Source of the DNA: Agromyces cavernae
Lineage (GTDB): Bacteria; Actinomycetota; Actinomycetes; Actinomycetales; Microbacteriaceae
DNA length: 64,000 nt
Assembly: GCF_021044935.1 (NCBI RefSeq)
Contig: NZ_JAJNMP010000004.1
Location: 496,001 to 560,000, forward strand
Reading direction: 5' to 3'
The notes under the pieces: generated by a model
The model's input: the letters and a program-made list of their open reading frames with translations, nothing else
Databases searched by the model: none
Told to the model about the DNA's origin: nothing
Part shown: positions 26,595-35,373 of the stretch, piece by piece
Position numbering within the stretch: the first letter of the stretch is position 1
Layout: each line of letters starts with the position of its first letter
Program-made: the position numbers and the translations under genes

Positions 26595-27292
26595 GCGCCG
26601 AGAGCAAGTCGCAGCGGGCCTACGGCTTCATCCGCGCACGCATCGACGACGGCCGCTACGTGCCAGGCTACCGGCTCGTGCTCGGCTCGATCGCCCGTGA
26701 GCTCGACGTGAGCGTCGTGCCCGTGCGCGAGGCGATCCGCCGGCTCGAGGCCGAGGGACTCGTGACGTTCGAACGCAACGTCGGCGCACAGGTCGCGCTC
26801 ATCAAGGAGACCGAGTACCTGCACACCATGCAGACGCTCGCGCTCGTCGAGGGCGCGGCCACCGCGCTCTCGGCGTCGCAGCTCACCCCCGACCACCTGC
26901 GCCGGGCGCGCGAGGTCAATGCGCGCATGCGCCGTTCGCTCGACGACTTCGATCCCCATCGGTTCACCGAGCTCAATCTCGAGTTCCACTCGGTGCTGTT
27001 CGAGGAGTGCCCGAACCCGCACATCCTCGACCTCGTGCACCGCGGCTGGAACCGCATGAAGGTGCTGCGCGACTCGTCGTTCAGCTTCGTGCCCGGACGG
27101 GCCCTCGAGTCCGTCGACGAGCACGACCGCATCCTCGACCTCATCGAGACGGGCGCCGACCCGCTCGACATCGAACTCGCGGCACGCCGGCACCGCACCG
27201 CCACGCTCGACGCGGTGCTCGCGTACCAGAGCGAGCACAAGCCGCACGCGACGGATGTCCCGGGCCCCGAGTCATCCGCCATCTCAGCCTGA
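26591..27292 (+). CDS. GntR-family transcriptional regulator (FCD type)
   Basis: A 233-residue regulator, probably local controller of the hpa genes. The N-terminal winged helix (about 8-75) reads RAYGFIRARIDDGRYVPG...VPVREAIRRLEAEGLV. The C-terminal FCD-like all-helical domain has the usual metal/ligand pattern: ELNLEFHSVLFEECPNPHI with a His, and a later EHDRILDLI and RRHR. The GTG start overlaps the preceding stop (GTGA), so it is co-translated with the fusion gene. Three near-palindromic ATCGTATA sites in the cluster are candidate operators. The ligand is probably a pathway intermediate. Confidence 0.88.
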   Translation: MSAESKSQRAYGFIRARIDDGRYVPGYRLVLGSIARELDVSVVPVREAIRRLEAEGLVTFERNVGAQVALIKETEYLHTMQTLALVEGAATALSASQLTPDHLRRAREVNARMRRSLDDFDPHRFTELNLEFHSVLFEECPNPHILDLVHRGWNRMKVLRDSSFSFVPGRALESVDEHDRILDLIETGADPLDIELAARRHRTATLDAVLAYQSEHKPHATDVPGPESSAISA

Positions 27293-27321
27293 ATCCACCC
27301 ATCGATCGGAAAGCATCAGCC

Positions 27322-28857
27322 ATGACGCACCACATCCCCGAGGGCCTGCCCGACCGCATCCGCCACTACATCGACGGCGAGTTCGTCGACTCGGTCGGCG
27401 GCGAGACCTTCGACGTCCTCGACCCCGTCTCGAACGAGACCTACGTGCAGGCCGCCGCGGGCCAGAAGGCCGACATCGACCGGGCCGTCGCGGCAGCCGA
27501 ACGAGCCTTCCGCGAAGGCCCGTGGCCGAAGATGCTCCCGCGCGAACGCTCGCGGGTGCTGCACAAGGTCGCCAATATCGTCGAGTCCCGCGACGCGCAG
27601 CTGGCCGAGCTGGAGTCGTTCGACTCGGGCCTGCCGATCACGCAGGCCCTCGGGCAGGCGCGGCGTGCGGCTGAGAACTTCCGGTTCTTCGCCGACCTGA
27701 TCGTGGCGCAGGCAGACGACACCTACAAGGTGCCCGGCCGCCAGATCAACTACGTCAACCGCAAGCCGATCGGCGTCGCCGGGCTCATCACGCCCTGGAA
27801 CACGCCGTTCATGCTCGAGTCGTGGAAGCTCGGCCCGGCGCTCGCCACCGGCAACACCGTCGTCCTGAAGCCGGCCGAGTTCACCCCGCTCTCGGCATCG
27901 CTATGGGCCGGGATCTTCGAGGAGGCCGGCCTGCCGAAGGGCGTGTTCAACCTCGTCAACGGGCTCGGTGAAGAGGCGGGCGACGCGCTCGTGAAGCATC
28001 CCGACGTGCCGCTCATCTCGTTCACCGGCGAGAGCTCGACCGGATCGCTGATCTTCGGGAACGCCGCACCGTTCCTCAAGGGCCTCTCGATGGAGCTCGG
28101 CGGCAAGTCGCCGGCCGTCGTGTTCGCCGACGCCGACCTCGACGCCGCGATCGACGCCACGATCTTCGGCGTGTTCTCGCTCAACGGCGAACGCTGCACG
28201 GCCGGTTCGCGCATCCTCGTCGAACGCCCGGTGTACGACGAGTTCGTCGAGCGCTACGCCGCGCAGGCCAAGCGCGTCGTCGTGGGCGACCCGCACGACC
28301 CTGCGACCGAGGTCGGGGCGCTCGTGCACCCGGAGCATTACGCCAAGGTGATGTCGTACGTCGAGATCGGCAAGACCGAGGGTCGCCTGGTCGCCGGCGG
28401 CGGTCGGCCCGAGGGCTTCCCCACCGGCAACTACGTCGCCCCTACGGTATTCGCCGACGTGGCCCCCGACGCCCGCATCTTCCAGGAGGAGATCTTCGGA
28501 CCGGTCGTGGCGATCACCCCGTTCGACACCGACGAAGAGGCGCTCGAGCTCGCCAACGGCGTCAAGTACGGGCTCGCCGCCTACATCTGGACGAACGACC
28601 TGAAGCGTGCGCACAACTTCTCGCAGGCGGTCGAGGCCGGCATGGTCTGGCTCAACTCGAACAACGTGCGCGACCTGCGCACCCCGTTCGGCGGCGTCAA
28701 GGCCTCGGGCCTCGGCCATGAGGGCGGCTACCGCTCGATCGACTTCTACACCGACCAGCAGGCCGTGCACATCACCCTCGGTGCCGTGCACAACCCGACA
28801 TTCGGCAAGGCCGAGCACCACAACGTGACTGAGCTCGACGACCCCGACCCGCGCTGA
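27322..28857 (+). CDS. hpaE: 5-carboxymethyl-2-hydroxymuconate semialdehyde dehydrogenase
   Basis: NAD-dependent oxidation of 5-carboxymethyl-2-hydroxymuconate semialdehyde, the ring-fission product of HpaD, to the dicarboxylate. The 511-residue ALDH has GLITPWNTPF (about 154-163), FTGESSTGS (about 235-243), the general-base Glu in MELGGKSP (about 257-264) and the nucleophile in NGERCTAGSR (about Cys293). ATG 27322 follows GGAAAG. The specific substrate is assigned from its position between the GntR gene and hpaD; ALDH sequence alone would not fix it. Confidence 0.92.
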   Translation: MTHHIPEGLPDRIRHYIDGEFVDSVGGETFDVLDPVSNETYVQAAAGQKADIDRAVAAAERAFREGPWPKMLPRERSRVLHKVANIVESRDAQLAELESFDSGLPITQALGQARRAAENFRFFADLIVAQADDTYKVPGRQINYVNRKPIGVAGLITPWNTPFMLESWKLGPALATGNTVVLKPAEFTPLSASLWAGIFEEAGLPKGVFNLVNGLGEEAGDALVKHPDVPLISFTGESSTGSLIFGNAAPFLKGLSMELGGKSPAVVFADADLDAAIDATIFGVFSLNGERCTAGSRILVERPVYDEFVERYAAQAKRVVVGDPHDPATEVGALVHPEHYAKVMSYVEIGKTEGRLVAGGGRPEGFPTGNYVAPTVFADVAPDARIFQEEIFGPVVAITPFDTDEEALELANGVKYGLAAYIWTNDLKRAHNFSQAVEAGMVWLNSNNVRDLRTPFGGVKASGLGHEGGYRSIDFYTDQQAVHITLGAVHNPTFGKAEHHNVTELDDPDPR

Positions 28858-28860
28858 AAC

Positions 28861-28898
28861 TGTCGGTCGAGTAGGCGCGCCAGCGCCGTATCGAGACC
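28861..28898 (-). repeat. REP-like element, copy 3 (hpaE-hpaD gap)
   Basis: On the minus strand it reads GGTCTCGATACG - GCGCTGGCGCGC stem - CTACTCGACCGACA, the same layout as copies 1, 2, 4 and 5. It lies just after the hpaE stop. Confidence 0.75.
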
Positions 28899-28936
28899 AC
28901 TCCGAGACATCCCATACCCCAGGCAAGGACGCTGAC

Positions 28937-30103
28937 ATGACCAACCGCGACGACATGACCCTCACCTCCTCGGGCTTCTACGTGAGCCAGGAGGCGCCGA
29001 TCCACACCGACAACCCCATCCCGACCCCCACCGCCCCCGCGCCCGACATCCTGCGTTGTGCGTACATGGAGCTCGTCGTGACCGACCTCGCCGCCTCGCG
29101 CGAGTTCTACGTCGACGTGCTCGGCCTCTACGTCACCGAGGAGGACGAGGAGGCGATCTACCTCCGCTCGACCGAGGAGTTCATCCACCACAACCTCGTG
29201 CTGCGCCAGGGCGAGCTCGCGGCGGTCGCCGCGTTCTCGTACCGCGTGCGCACCCCCGAGGACCTCGACCGCGCGGTCGCGTTCTACACCGAGCTCGGAT
29301 GTCGCGTCGAGCGCCGCTCGGAGGGTTTCACCAAGGGCATCGGCGACTCGGTTCGGGTCGAGGATCCGCTCGGCTTCCCGTACGAGTTCTTCTTCCAGAC
29401 CGAACACGTCGAGCGGCTCTCGTGGCGCTACGACCTGCACACGCCCGGCGAGCTCGTGCGGCTCGACCATTTCAACCAGGTCACCCCCGACGTGCCGCGC
29501 GCCGTGAACTTCATGCAGTCGCTCGGGTTCCGCGTCACCGAGGACATCCAGGACGAGCAGGGCACCGTCTACGCCGCGTGGATGCGACGCAAGCCCACCG
29601 TGCACGACACCGCGATGACGGGCGGCGACGGCCCCCGCATGCACCACGTCGCGTTCGCGACGCACGAGAAGCACAACATCCTCGCGATCTGCGACAAGCT
29701 CGGGGCGCTCCGCCGCTCCGACGCGATCGAGCGCGGCCCCGGACGCCACGGCGTCTCGAACGCGTTCTACCTGTACCTGCGCGACCCCGACGGCCACCGA
29801 GTCGAGATCTACACGCAGGACTACTACACGGGCGACCCCGACAACCCCGTCGTCACGTGGGACGTGCACGACAACCAGCGCCGCGACTGGTGGGGCAACC
29901 CCGTCGTGCCCTCGTGGTACACCGACGCCTCGCTCGTGCTCGACCTCGACGGCAACCCCAAGGAGGTCGTCGCCCGCACCGATGCGAGCGAGATGGCGGT
30001 GACGATCGGCGCCGACGGCTTCTCGTACACCCGCGCGGCCGAGGGCGAGGAGTCCATGCCCGAGTGGAAGAAGGGCGAGTACAAGCTCGGCCACCAGCTG
30101 TAA
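28937..30103 (+). CDS. hpaD: 3,4-dihydroxyphenylacetate (homoprotocatechuate) 2,3-dioxygenase
   Basis: Extradiol ring-cleaving dioxygenase of the vicinal-oxygen-chelate type, closely resembling the Brevibacterium fuscum enzyme throughout. The 388-residue protein has two tandem modules. Metal ligands are visible as His in VRLDHFNQVTPD and MHHVAFATHEKHN and Glu in HRVEIYTQDYYTG; the downstream NPVVTWDVHDNQRRDWWGNP block is a signature of this subgroup. The first about 35 residues (TNRDDMTLTSSGFYVSQEAP) extend beyond the usual start and may be partly non-native; a second ATG lies 6 codons in. The terminal gene of the hpa cluster. Confidence 0.95.
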   Translation: MTNRDDMTLTSSGFYVSQEAPIHTDNPIPTPTAPAPDILRCAYMELVVTDLAASREFYVDVLGLYVTEEDEEAIYLRSTEEFIHHNLVLRQGELAAVAAFSYRVRTPEDLDRAVAFYTELGCRVERRSEGFTKGIGDSVRVEDPLGFPYEFFFQTEHVERLSWRYDLHTPGELVRLDHFNQVTPDVPRAVNFMQSLGFRVTEDIQDEQGTVYAAWMRRKPTVHDTAMTGGDGPRMHHVAFATHEKHNILAICDKLGALRRSDAIERGPGRHGVSNAFYLYLRDPDGHRVEIYTQDYYTGDPDNPVVTWDVHDNQRRDWWGNPVVPSWYTDASLVLDLDGNPKEVVARTDASEMAVTIGADGFSYTRAAEGEESMPEWKKGEYKLGHQL

Positions 30104-30137
30104 CCGCGTCTTCTCCTGTCTGGTCGTTCAGGCGATA

Positions 30138-30143
30138 TACAGT
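30138..30143 (+). promoter_or_regulatory. -10 element for leaderless ketoisomerase-like gene
   Basis: TACAGT lies 7 nt before ATG 30151 with no RBS, marking a new transcription unit after hpaD. Confidence 0.45.
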
Positions 30144-30150
30144 TCTGTGC

Positions 30151-30573
30151 ATGTCGGCCAACGGAGAGTCCGTCCTTCTCGACGGTGCAGTGCGCGTCCT
30201 CGAGCTCGAGAGCTTCCGCGACCACCGCGGTTCGCTCACCCCGATCACCCTCGATGACGCCGACTTCAGCGTCGCCCGCACGTTCGTCGTGAACGCACCG
30301 CGAGGAGCAGTCCGGGGCGGCCATGCCCACCGGCAGGTCCGCCAAGTGCTGTTCCGTGCGAGCGGGGTCATCGATGTCGACTTCAGCCACCGCGGTGAGC
30401 GCGCTCGGGTCACCCTCGACGCCGACTGCCCCGCGGTACTGATCGAGCCGGGTGTCTGGGCGCAGCAGACCTACCTCGACGACGGGTCGACGCTCATCGT
30501 GTTCGCCGACGGTCCGTACGACTCCGCCGAGTACGTACGCGGCGACCCGGTCGAATCCGGGGCGTCCTCGTGA
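30151..30573 (+). CDS. FdtA/QdtA (WxcM-like) sugar 3,4-ketoisomerase family cupin
   Basis: A 140-residue cupin resembling dTDP-4-keto-6-deoxyhexose 3,4-ketoisomerases that make dTDP-3-keto sugars for deoxyaminosugar synthesis. Visible features are ELESFRDHRGSLTPI near the N-terminus, RTFVVNAPRGAVRGGHAHRQ with the conserved His pair (about 49-65), and PAVLIEPGVWAQQTYLDDGS. GGHAHR is the active-site motif of the family. It overlaps the next gene by 4 nt (GTGA). No aminotransferase is nearby, so the product sugar is unknown. Confidence 0.82.
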   Translation: MSANGESVLLDGAVRVLELESFRDHRGSLTPITLDDADFSVARTFVVNAPRGAVRGGHAHRQVRQVLFRASGVIDVDFSHRGERARVTLDADCPAVLIEPGVWAQQTYLDDGSTLIVFADGPYDSAEYVRGDPVESGASS

Positions 30574-31772
30574 GCCGTCGGCGCGCCGCCGTCCTCGGCG
30601 CCGGCATCATGGGCAGTGCGCTCGCGATCAATCTGGCTCGCCGAGGTCTCGACGTGACCCTCTTCGACCGCGAGGCCGCGCCGATGGCCGCGACGAGCCG
30701 CTGGAACGAGGGCAAGATCCACCTCGGATACCTGTACGGCGCCGACCCGACGACGGCAACGGCCGAGCACATCCTTCCCGGAGGCCTGCTGTTCGGGCAC
30801 TACGCCCGCGAACTCGTCGGCGATCTCGACGGGCACATCACCGCCGACGACGACATCTACCTGCTGCACCGGGACTCGGTCGTGGGCGCAGACGTCATGC
30901 GCGCGAAGTTCGACGCGATCAGCGAGCTCATTCAGCGACATCCCGATGCCGCACGCTACCTCGTCGACGTGTCCGACGCGAAGGTGACCGACCTCGCACC
31001 AGCCGAACTGAGCGACATCGCCGGCGAGGGAATCGTGGCGGGGTTCCGCGTGCCCGAGCGCTCGGTCGACACCCGGTGGTTCGCGAATCGGCTCGCCGAG
31101 GCCGTCGCCGCGGAACCGGGCGTGACGTCTCGCCTCGGCACCACGGTCCTCGCGGCCGAGCCGATCGATGCGCCGGATGGGCGCTGGCGCGTGCGCACCG
31201 ATGGCGGCGACGACGACTTCGATGTCGTGGTGAACGCGCTCTGGAGCGGCCGGCTCACGGTCGACACGACGGCGGGCCTGGCCCCGCAGGGGCCGTGGAA
31301 TCACCGCTACCGGCTCTGCGTGTTCATCCGCACCCGAGCCGAACACGACGTGCCGAGCACGATCGTCGCCGTCGGGCCCTTCGGCGACGTCAAGAACTAC
31401 AACGGCCGGGACTTCTACCTCTCGTGGTACCCCGTCGGACTCGTCGCCGAGGGCGCCGAACTGGAACTGGACGCTCCGGCTCTCCCGACCGGGCCCGACC
31501 TCGAGGCGTTCATCGACGACGTGCGCGTCGCGCTCGAACGGGTGATGCCCGGCGTCGGCCGCGTGTTCGACGACGCCGTCGACACGATCGTGCACGGCGG
31601 CTTCGTGTTCGCGCAGTCGCGGGGCGGTGCCCTCGACGATCCGAGCTCGGGGCTGCATCGTCGCGACCGCTACGGTGTCGAACGGCGGGGCGCCTACTAT
31701 TCGGTCGACACCGGCAAGTACTCCACCGCACCGTGGAGCGCCAGCCGGCTCGCCGCCGAGATCGCCGGCTGA
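30570..31772 (+). CDS. FAD-dependent oxidoreductase (DAO family) of a sugar-modification cassette
   Basis: A 400-residue flavoprotein with an N-terminal dinucleotide fold, AVLGAGIMGSALAINLARRG (about 7-26), then the family-specific TSRWNEGKIHLGYLYG (about 44-59) seen in DAO-like proteins from surface-polysaccharide clusters, and a C-terminal YSVDTGKYSTAPWSASR. The reaction is unknown; oxidation of a sugar or sugar nucleotide is a guess from context. GTG 30570 overlaps the upstream stop, so it is co-translated with the cupin gene. Confidence 0.8.
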   Translation: MSRRRAAVLGAGIMGSALAINLARRGLDVTLFDREAAPMAATSRWNEGKIHLGYLYGADPTTATAEHILPGGLLFGHYARELVGDLDGHITADDDIYLLHRDSVVGADVMRAKFDAISELIQRHPDAARYLVDVSDAKVTDLAPAELSDIAGEGIVAGFRVPERSVDTRWFANRLAEAVAAEPGVTSRLGTTVLAAEPIDAPDGRWRVRTDGGDDDFDVVVNALWSGRLTVDTTAGLAPQGPWNHRYRLCVFIRTRAEHDVPSTIVAVGPFGDVKNYNGRDFYLSWYPVGLVAEGAELELDAPALPTGPDLEAFIDDVRVALERVMPGVGRVFDDAVDTIVHGGFVFAQSRGGALDDPSSGLHRRDRYGVERRGAYYSVDTGKYSTAPWSASRLAAEIAG

Positions 31773-31793
31773 GTGCCGCAGGAAGGAACGCCG

Positions 31794-32648
31794 ATGCCGG
31801 CGCAACAGTGGACCCCGCTCGTCACCGCGCTCGTTCCCACCTACAACGGTGCGGAATTCATCACGAGAACGCTCGAGAGCCTCGCCGCGCAGACGTGGCC
31901 CCACCTCGAGATCCTCATCGGCGACGATCGGTCGACCGACGACACGCTGTCGGTGGTGCGCCGATTCGCCGACAGCCATGCGAACGCTCGCATCGTCGAG
32001 CGCGATGCCAACCTCGGGTGGCTGCGCAACTCGAACGACCTCATGGCACGCGCCGGCGGCGAGCTGATGTTCTTCGCGTTCCACGACGATGTCGTCGCGC
32101 CGACATACGTCGAGGAACTCGTCGAGGCCCTGCGTGCGAACGATCGGGCCGTGCTCGCCTTCAGCGACATGACGGTGCACGAGGTCGACGGCCGGGCGAG
32201 CCTGCACGTGTTCGACGAACTCGACGGCGTCGAATCCGCCGTCGAGCGTGGCCGCGTCATGGTGCGCCGCCCGGGCGATTGGTGGGTGCCGAACCGCGGG
32301 CTCTTCCGTGCCTCGGCGTTCGCCGAGGTCGGCGGCATCCACCCGAACGAGCAGGGAGAGTACTCCGCCGACTGGACGTGGCTGCTCGGGCTCGCGCTCA
32401 TCGGCGAGTTCGTGCGCGTGCCCCGGATGCTGTGCGAGAAGTACTACAAGGCCGGAAGCGTTTCGAAGAAGTGGCCGCACGACAGCACGCAGCTGCTCGC
32501 ACTGCGCCGGTCGGGCATCGCCGAGATCCGCAGGAGCTCCCTGACAGGGATTCAGAAGGCGCGGCTCACCGGCCATCTCTGGCGCCGCGTCTACGGTCGC
32601 CGCCTGCCGAGCGGGATGAAGCGCACCTTCCGTCGCCTCGGTCTGTGA
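31794..32648 (+). CDS. family 2 glycosyltransferase
   Basis: A 284-residue GT-A-fold transferase. LVTALVPTYNGAEFITRTLE (about 9-28) and ILIGDDRSTDDTLSVVRRF give the nucleotide-sugar site, FFAFHDDVVAPTYVEELVEA has the DxD-like acidic motif (about 85-100), and WVPNRGLFRASAFAEVGG follows in the acceptor region. There are no membrane segments. ATG 31794 is preferred over GTG 31773 because GGAAGGA lies 7 nt before it. It is the last of three genes likely to build or attach an unusual sugar. Confidence 0.85.
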   Translation: MPAQQWTPLVTALVPTYNGAEFITRTLESLAAQTWPHLEILIGDDRSTDDTLSVVRRFADSHANARIVERDANLGWLRNSNDLMARAGGELMFFAFHDDVVAPTYVEELVEALRANDRAVLAFSDMTVHEVDGRASLHVFDELDGVESAVERGRVMVRRPGDWWVPNRGLFRASAFAEVGGIHPNEQGEYSADWTWLLGLALIGEFVRVPRMLCEKYYKAGSVSKKWPHDSTQLLALRRSGIAEIRRSSLTGIQKARLTGHLWRRVYGRRLPSGMKRTFRRLGL

Positions 32649-32669
32649 CCTCGTGCGCGAGCCCCCGCC

Positions 32670-33446
32670 TCAGCCGAGGAACTCGATCGCGGCCGTCTTG
32701 AAGGCGCGGGCCGTCAGCGTCGAGACGTGGTCGCGACCCGGGATGGTCACGAGGTCGGCCTCCCAGTCGAGCGCCAGCTGCTGCACGCCAGCCGGCACCG
32801 GGTCGTTCTCGCCGACGACGAACAGCGTCGGGATGTCGCCCGGGATCGCGAGCGGCGACCCCGAGACCCCCTCGATGACCGCGAGCAGCACCTCCCGGTC
32901 GGCGCCGGCTTCGATGGCGGGACGCAGCACCTGTTCGATGAGCGGATGTCCCGCCCACTCGTCGTGCGCCAGCACGGCGCGCACCTCGTCGAGGTCCCAG
33001 GAGGCGAACAGCTCGTTCGGCCCCGCTCCGCCGACGACGACGCGTCGAACGCGTTCGGGGGCGAGTGTCGCGAGCGCCGAGGTGACGCGATTGCCCATGG
33101 AGTAGCCGATGACGTCGACCTGTGCGACGCCGGCCGAGTCGAGCACGGCCTGCAGGTCGGCGCCGAGCAGTTCGGGCGAATAGGCGTCGGCGTCGACGGG
33201 CTTGTCGCTGTCGCCGTGTCCACGCAGGTCGACGGTGATCACCTCGCGACCCGTCTCGACGAGTGCCTGCACCCAGCCGGTGCCCTCCCAGGTGACGGAC
33301 GCGTTCGAAGCGAACCCGTGCACCAGCAGCACCGGCGGGAGCGGGGTATCGGCTGCTCGCTCGCCGCGCAGCCGGTAGCCGATGAGCACGCCGTCGGCGC
33401 TCTCGGCATAGAGGGTGGGGACCGGGGTGGCGCCCGCGGGCCTCAC
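32670..33446 (-). CDS. alpha/beta hydrolase
   Basis: A 258-residue esterase-like enzyme. VLLVHGFASNAS holds the oxyanion HG (about 43-44), GYSMGN the nucleophile Ser116, and GRDHVSTL the catalytic His near the C-terminus; the acid is probably in VVGENDPVPAG. The substrate is unknown. The GTG start overlaps the nicotinamidase stop (GTGA), making it the last gene of a four-gene operon with DacB and an M20 peptidase. Confidence 0.88.
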   Translation of the reverse strand: MRPAGATPVPTLYAESADGVLIGYRLRGERAADTPLPPVLLVHGFASNASVTWEGTGWVQALVETGREVITVDLRGHGDSDKPVDADAYSPELLGADLQAVLDSAGVAQVDVIGYSMGNRVTSALATLAPERVRRVVVGGAGPNELFASWDLDEVRAVLAHDEWAGHPLIEQVLRPAIEAGADREVLLAVIEGVSGSPLAIPGDIPTLFVVGENDPVPAGVQQLALDWEADLVTIPGRDHVSTLTARAFKTAAIEFLG

Positions 33447-34096
33447 GCGCCGGCCTCGGCGTCACCGGCCGCACCGGCGCCGGCGTCGCCGGCTTCGGAC
33501 CCGGCGCCGGCCAACACGCTCGACTCCGTGATCGTCGCGCCCGCGTGGCCGAGCTCGGCGAGCGCCGCTTCGGACGAGGTGGGCGCGACGCCCGCGACGA
33601 GGTCGGTGAACACGCGCACGTGCTGCCCGTGCTCGAGGGCGTCGAGCACGCTCGCCCGCACGCAGTAGTCGGTCGCGATGCCGACGACGTCGATGTCGGT
33701 GATGCCGTGGCGTGCGAGCACGGCGCTCACCGTGTCGCCCGCGTCGTCGGTGCCCTCGAAGATCGAGTACGCGGGCACCCCCTGGCCTTTGCGGATGTGC
33801 ACGTCGACCTCGTCGATCGACAGGGCCGGGTGGTACTCGGCACCGGGTGTTCCGGCGACGCAGTGCGGCGGCCAGGTGTCGACGAAGTTCGGTTCGGAGT
33901 CGAGTGCGAAGTGCCCGCCGTTGTCGTGATCCCCGGCGTGCCAGTCGCGCGAGGCGAACACGAGCTCGTACTCGCCGCGCCGCCTCGTCAGCAGTTCGGT
34001 GACGCCGGCTGCGACCGCCGCTCCCCCGTCGACGCCGAGCGCACCGCCCTCGGTGAAGTCGTTCTGCACGTCGATGATGAACAGGGCTCGGGTCAT
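33443..34096 (-). CDS. pncA: nicotinamidase (isochorismatase-like hydrolase)
   Basis: Hydrolyses nicotinamide to nicotinate for NAD salvage. The 217-residue protein has the triad Asp9 (FIIDVQNDF), Lys103 (HIRKGQG) and Cys145 (ATDYCVRAS), and a metal site in DWHAGDHDNGGH (Asp51, His53, His62). The last about 22 residues are a low-complexity Ala/Gly/Glu tail not seen in standard PncA. ATG 34096 overlaps the M20 gene stop (ATGA). Confidence 0.93.
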   Translation of the reverse strand: MTRALFIIDVQNDFTEGGALGVDGGAAVAAGVTELLTRRRGEYELVFASRDWHAGDHDNGGHFALDSEPNFVDTWPPHCVAGTPGAEYHPALSIDEVDVHIRKGQGVPAYSIFEGTDDAGDTVSAVLARHGITDIDVVGIATDYCVRASVLDALEHGQHVRVFTDLVAGVAPTSSEAALAELGHAGATITESSVLAGAGSEAGDAGAGAAGDAEAGA

Positions 34097-35373
34097 GGTC
34101 GGCTCCTTCCGTCCTGCCATCCATTCTCGTCATTCTCGGCGCAGATGGCGCGGATGACGTCGTCCAGCGCGTCGACGAGCGTTCCGAGCGATTCGACCGA
34201 CACCCACTCCTCGTCGGCGTGGGCTCCACCGCCGGTCGCCCCCACGAGCACGACGTCAATGCCGGCCTCGGCGATGAGTCCGGCGTCGGTCCACCACGGG
34301 TCGCCGCGTCGCACCGGCGGCGCACCGGTGGCGCGTTCGACAGCCGCGAGCACGGCCCGGGCGATCGGCGAGTCTGCGTCGGCCTCCATCGCGGGCCGTG
34401 CGACGAGCGTGACGATGCGTGCGGGCTGCGACGGCGCGAGCACCCGCGCCAACTCGGCCGCAGGGTCGGGCTCACCCGGCAGCGTACGGCGCTCGACCCC
34501 CAGCACGCACCGGTCGGCGACGGTCGCGGCATCGGTGCCGCCCTCGATCGTCGCCACGCGAACGCTTCCGGCACCGAGCAGCGGGTGCCGCGGGCGCGCC
34601 TCGATCTCGGTCGCGAGCGCGCGCAGCGCCACGAGCCCGTCGAGCGCGTGGTCGATGGCGTCGACCCCGAGCTCGGGCTGCGATCCGTGTGCGGCGACGC
34701 CCTCGTACTCGACGCGATACCACGCGAATCCGCGGTGCGCGAGGGTCACCTCGAGGTCGGTCGGTTCGAGCACGACGGCGGCATCGGGGCGCGGCCACCG
34801 GTCGGCGGGTGCCTCCGCCTCGGCGTCGATCGCCGCCAGCAGTTCCTCCATGCCGACGGAGCCGAACTCCTCGTCGGCTGCGAACGCGAGCACGAGATCA
34901 CCGGCGAGGTCGGCAGGAGCCTCGGCCGCGGCGACCATCGCCGCGGCGAGACCGCCCGCCATGTCGTACGCACCGCGACCGACGATGCGGGCGCCGATCG
35001 CATCCGCGTCGGACGCGCTCGACCCCGGGGCATCCGACCTCGAACCGTCGACCCCGCCCGCACCGGCCGCGCCCGACCCCGCCCCGCCGACCGTGTCGAG
35101 GTGCCCCGCGAGCAGCAGCGTGCGACCGCCACCGGTGCCGCGCCGGCGCGCGAGCACGCTCGGCCTGGCCGGGTCGGCGCCGATGAGGCGCACGTCGAAG
35201 CCGTGATCGTCGAGCCAGGCGACGATGACCTCGGCGAGCTCCCGCTCGCCCGTTCCCCCCGGCACGAGCGACGGGTTGGTGGCATCGATCGCGACGAGCC
35301 GGCGGGTGAGCGCGACGACCTCGGCGCGAGGCATCCGCTCGCCTGACTGCACCACCGCCCCGCCGCCGCTCAC
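34093..35373 (-). CDS. M20-family metallopeptidase (ArgE/DapE/CPG2-like)
   Basis: A zinc peptidase or deacylase of about 426 residues. The metal-binding LLLAGHLDTVGG (His, Asp), the GRGAYDMAGGLAA block, the catalytic FAADEEFGSVG and the dimerisation domain beginning LAHRGFAWYRVEYEG are in order; a C-terminal GGAHADEEWVS supplies the last His. An unusual Gly/Ser/Asp insert (GSGAAGAGGVDGSRSDAPG) follows the first metal motif. GTG 35373 overlaps the dacB stop; ATG 35334 is a possible alternative. The substrate is unknown. Confidence 0.85.
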   Translation of the reverse strand: MSGGGAVVQSGERMPRAEVVALTRRLVAIDATNPSLVPGGTGERELAEVIVAWLDDHGFDVRLIGADPARPSVLARRRGTGGGRTLLLAGHLDTVGGAGSGAAGAGGVDGSRSDAPGSSASDADAIGARIVGRGAYDMAGGLAAAMVAAAEAPADLAGDLVLAFAADEEFGSVGMEELLAAIDAEAEAPADRWPRPDAAVVLEPTDLEVTLAHRGFAWYRVEYEGVAAHGSQPELGVDAIDHALDGLVALRALATEIEARPRHPLLGAGSVRVATIEGGTDAATVADRCVLGVERRTLPGEPDPAAELARVLAPSQPARIVTLVARPAMEADADSPIARAVLAAVERATGAPPVRRGDPWWTDAGLIAEAGIDVVLVGATGGGAHADEEWVSVESLGTLVDALDDVIRAICAENDENGWQDGRSRP

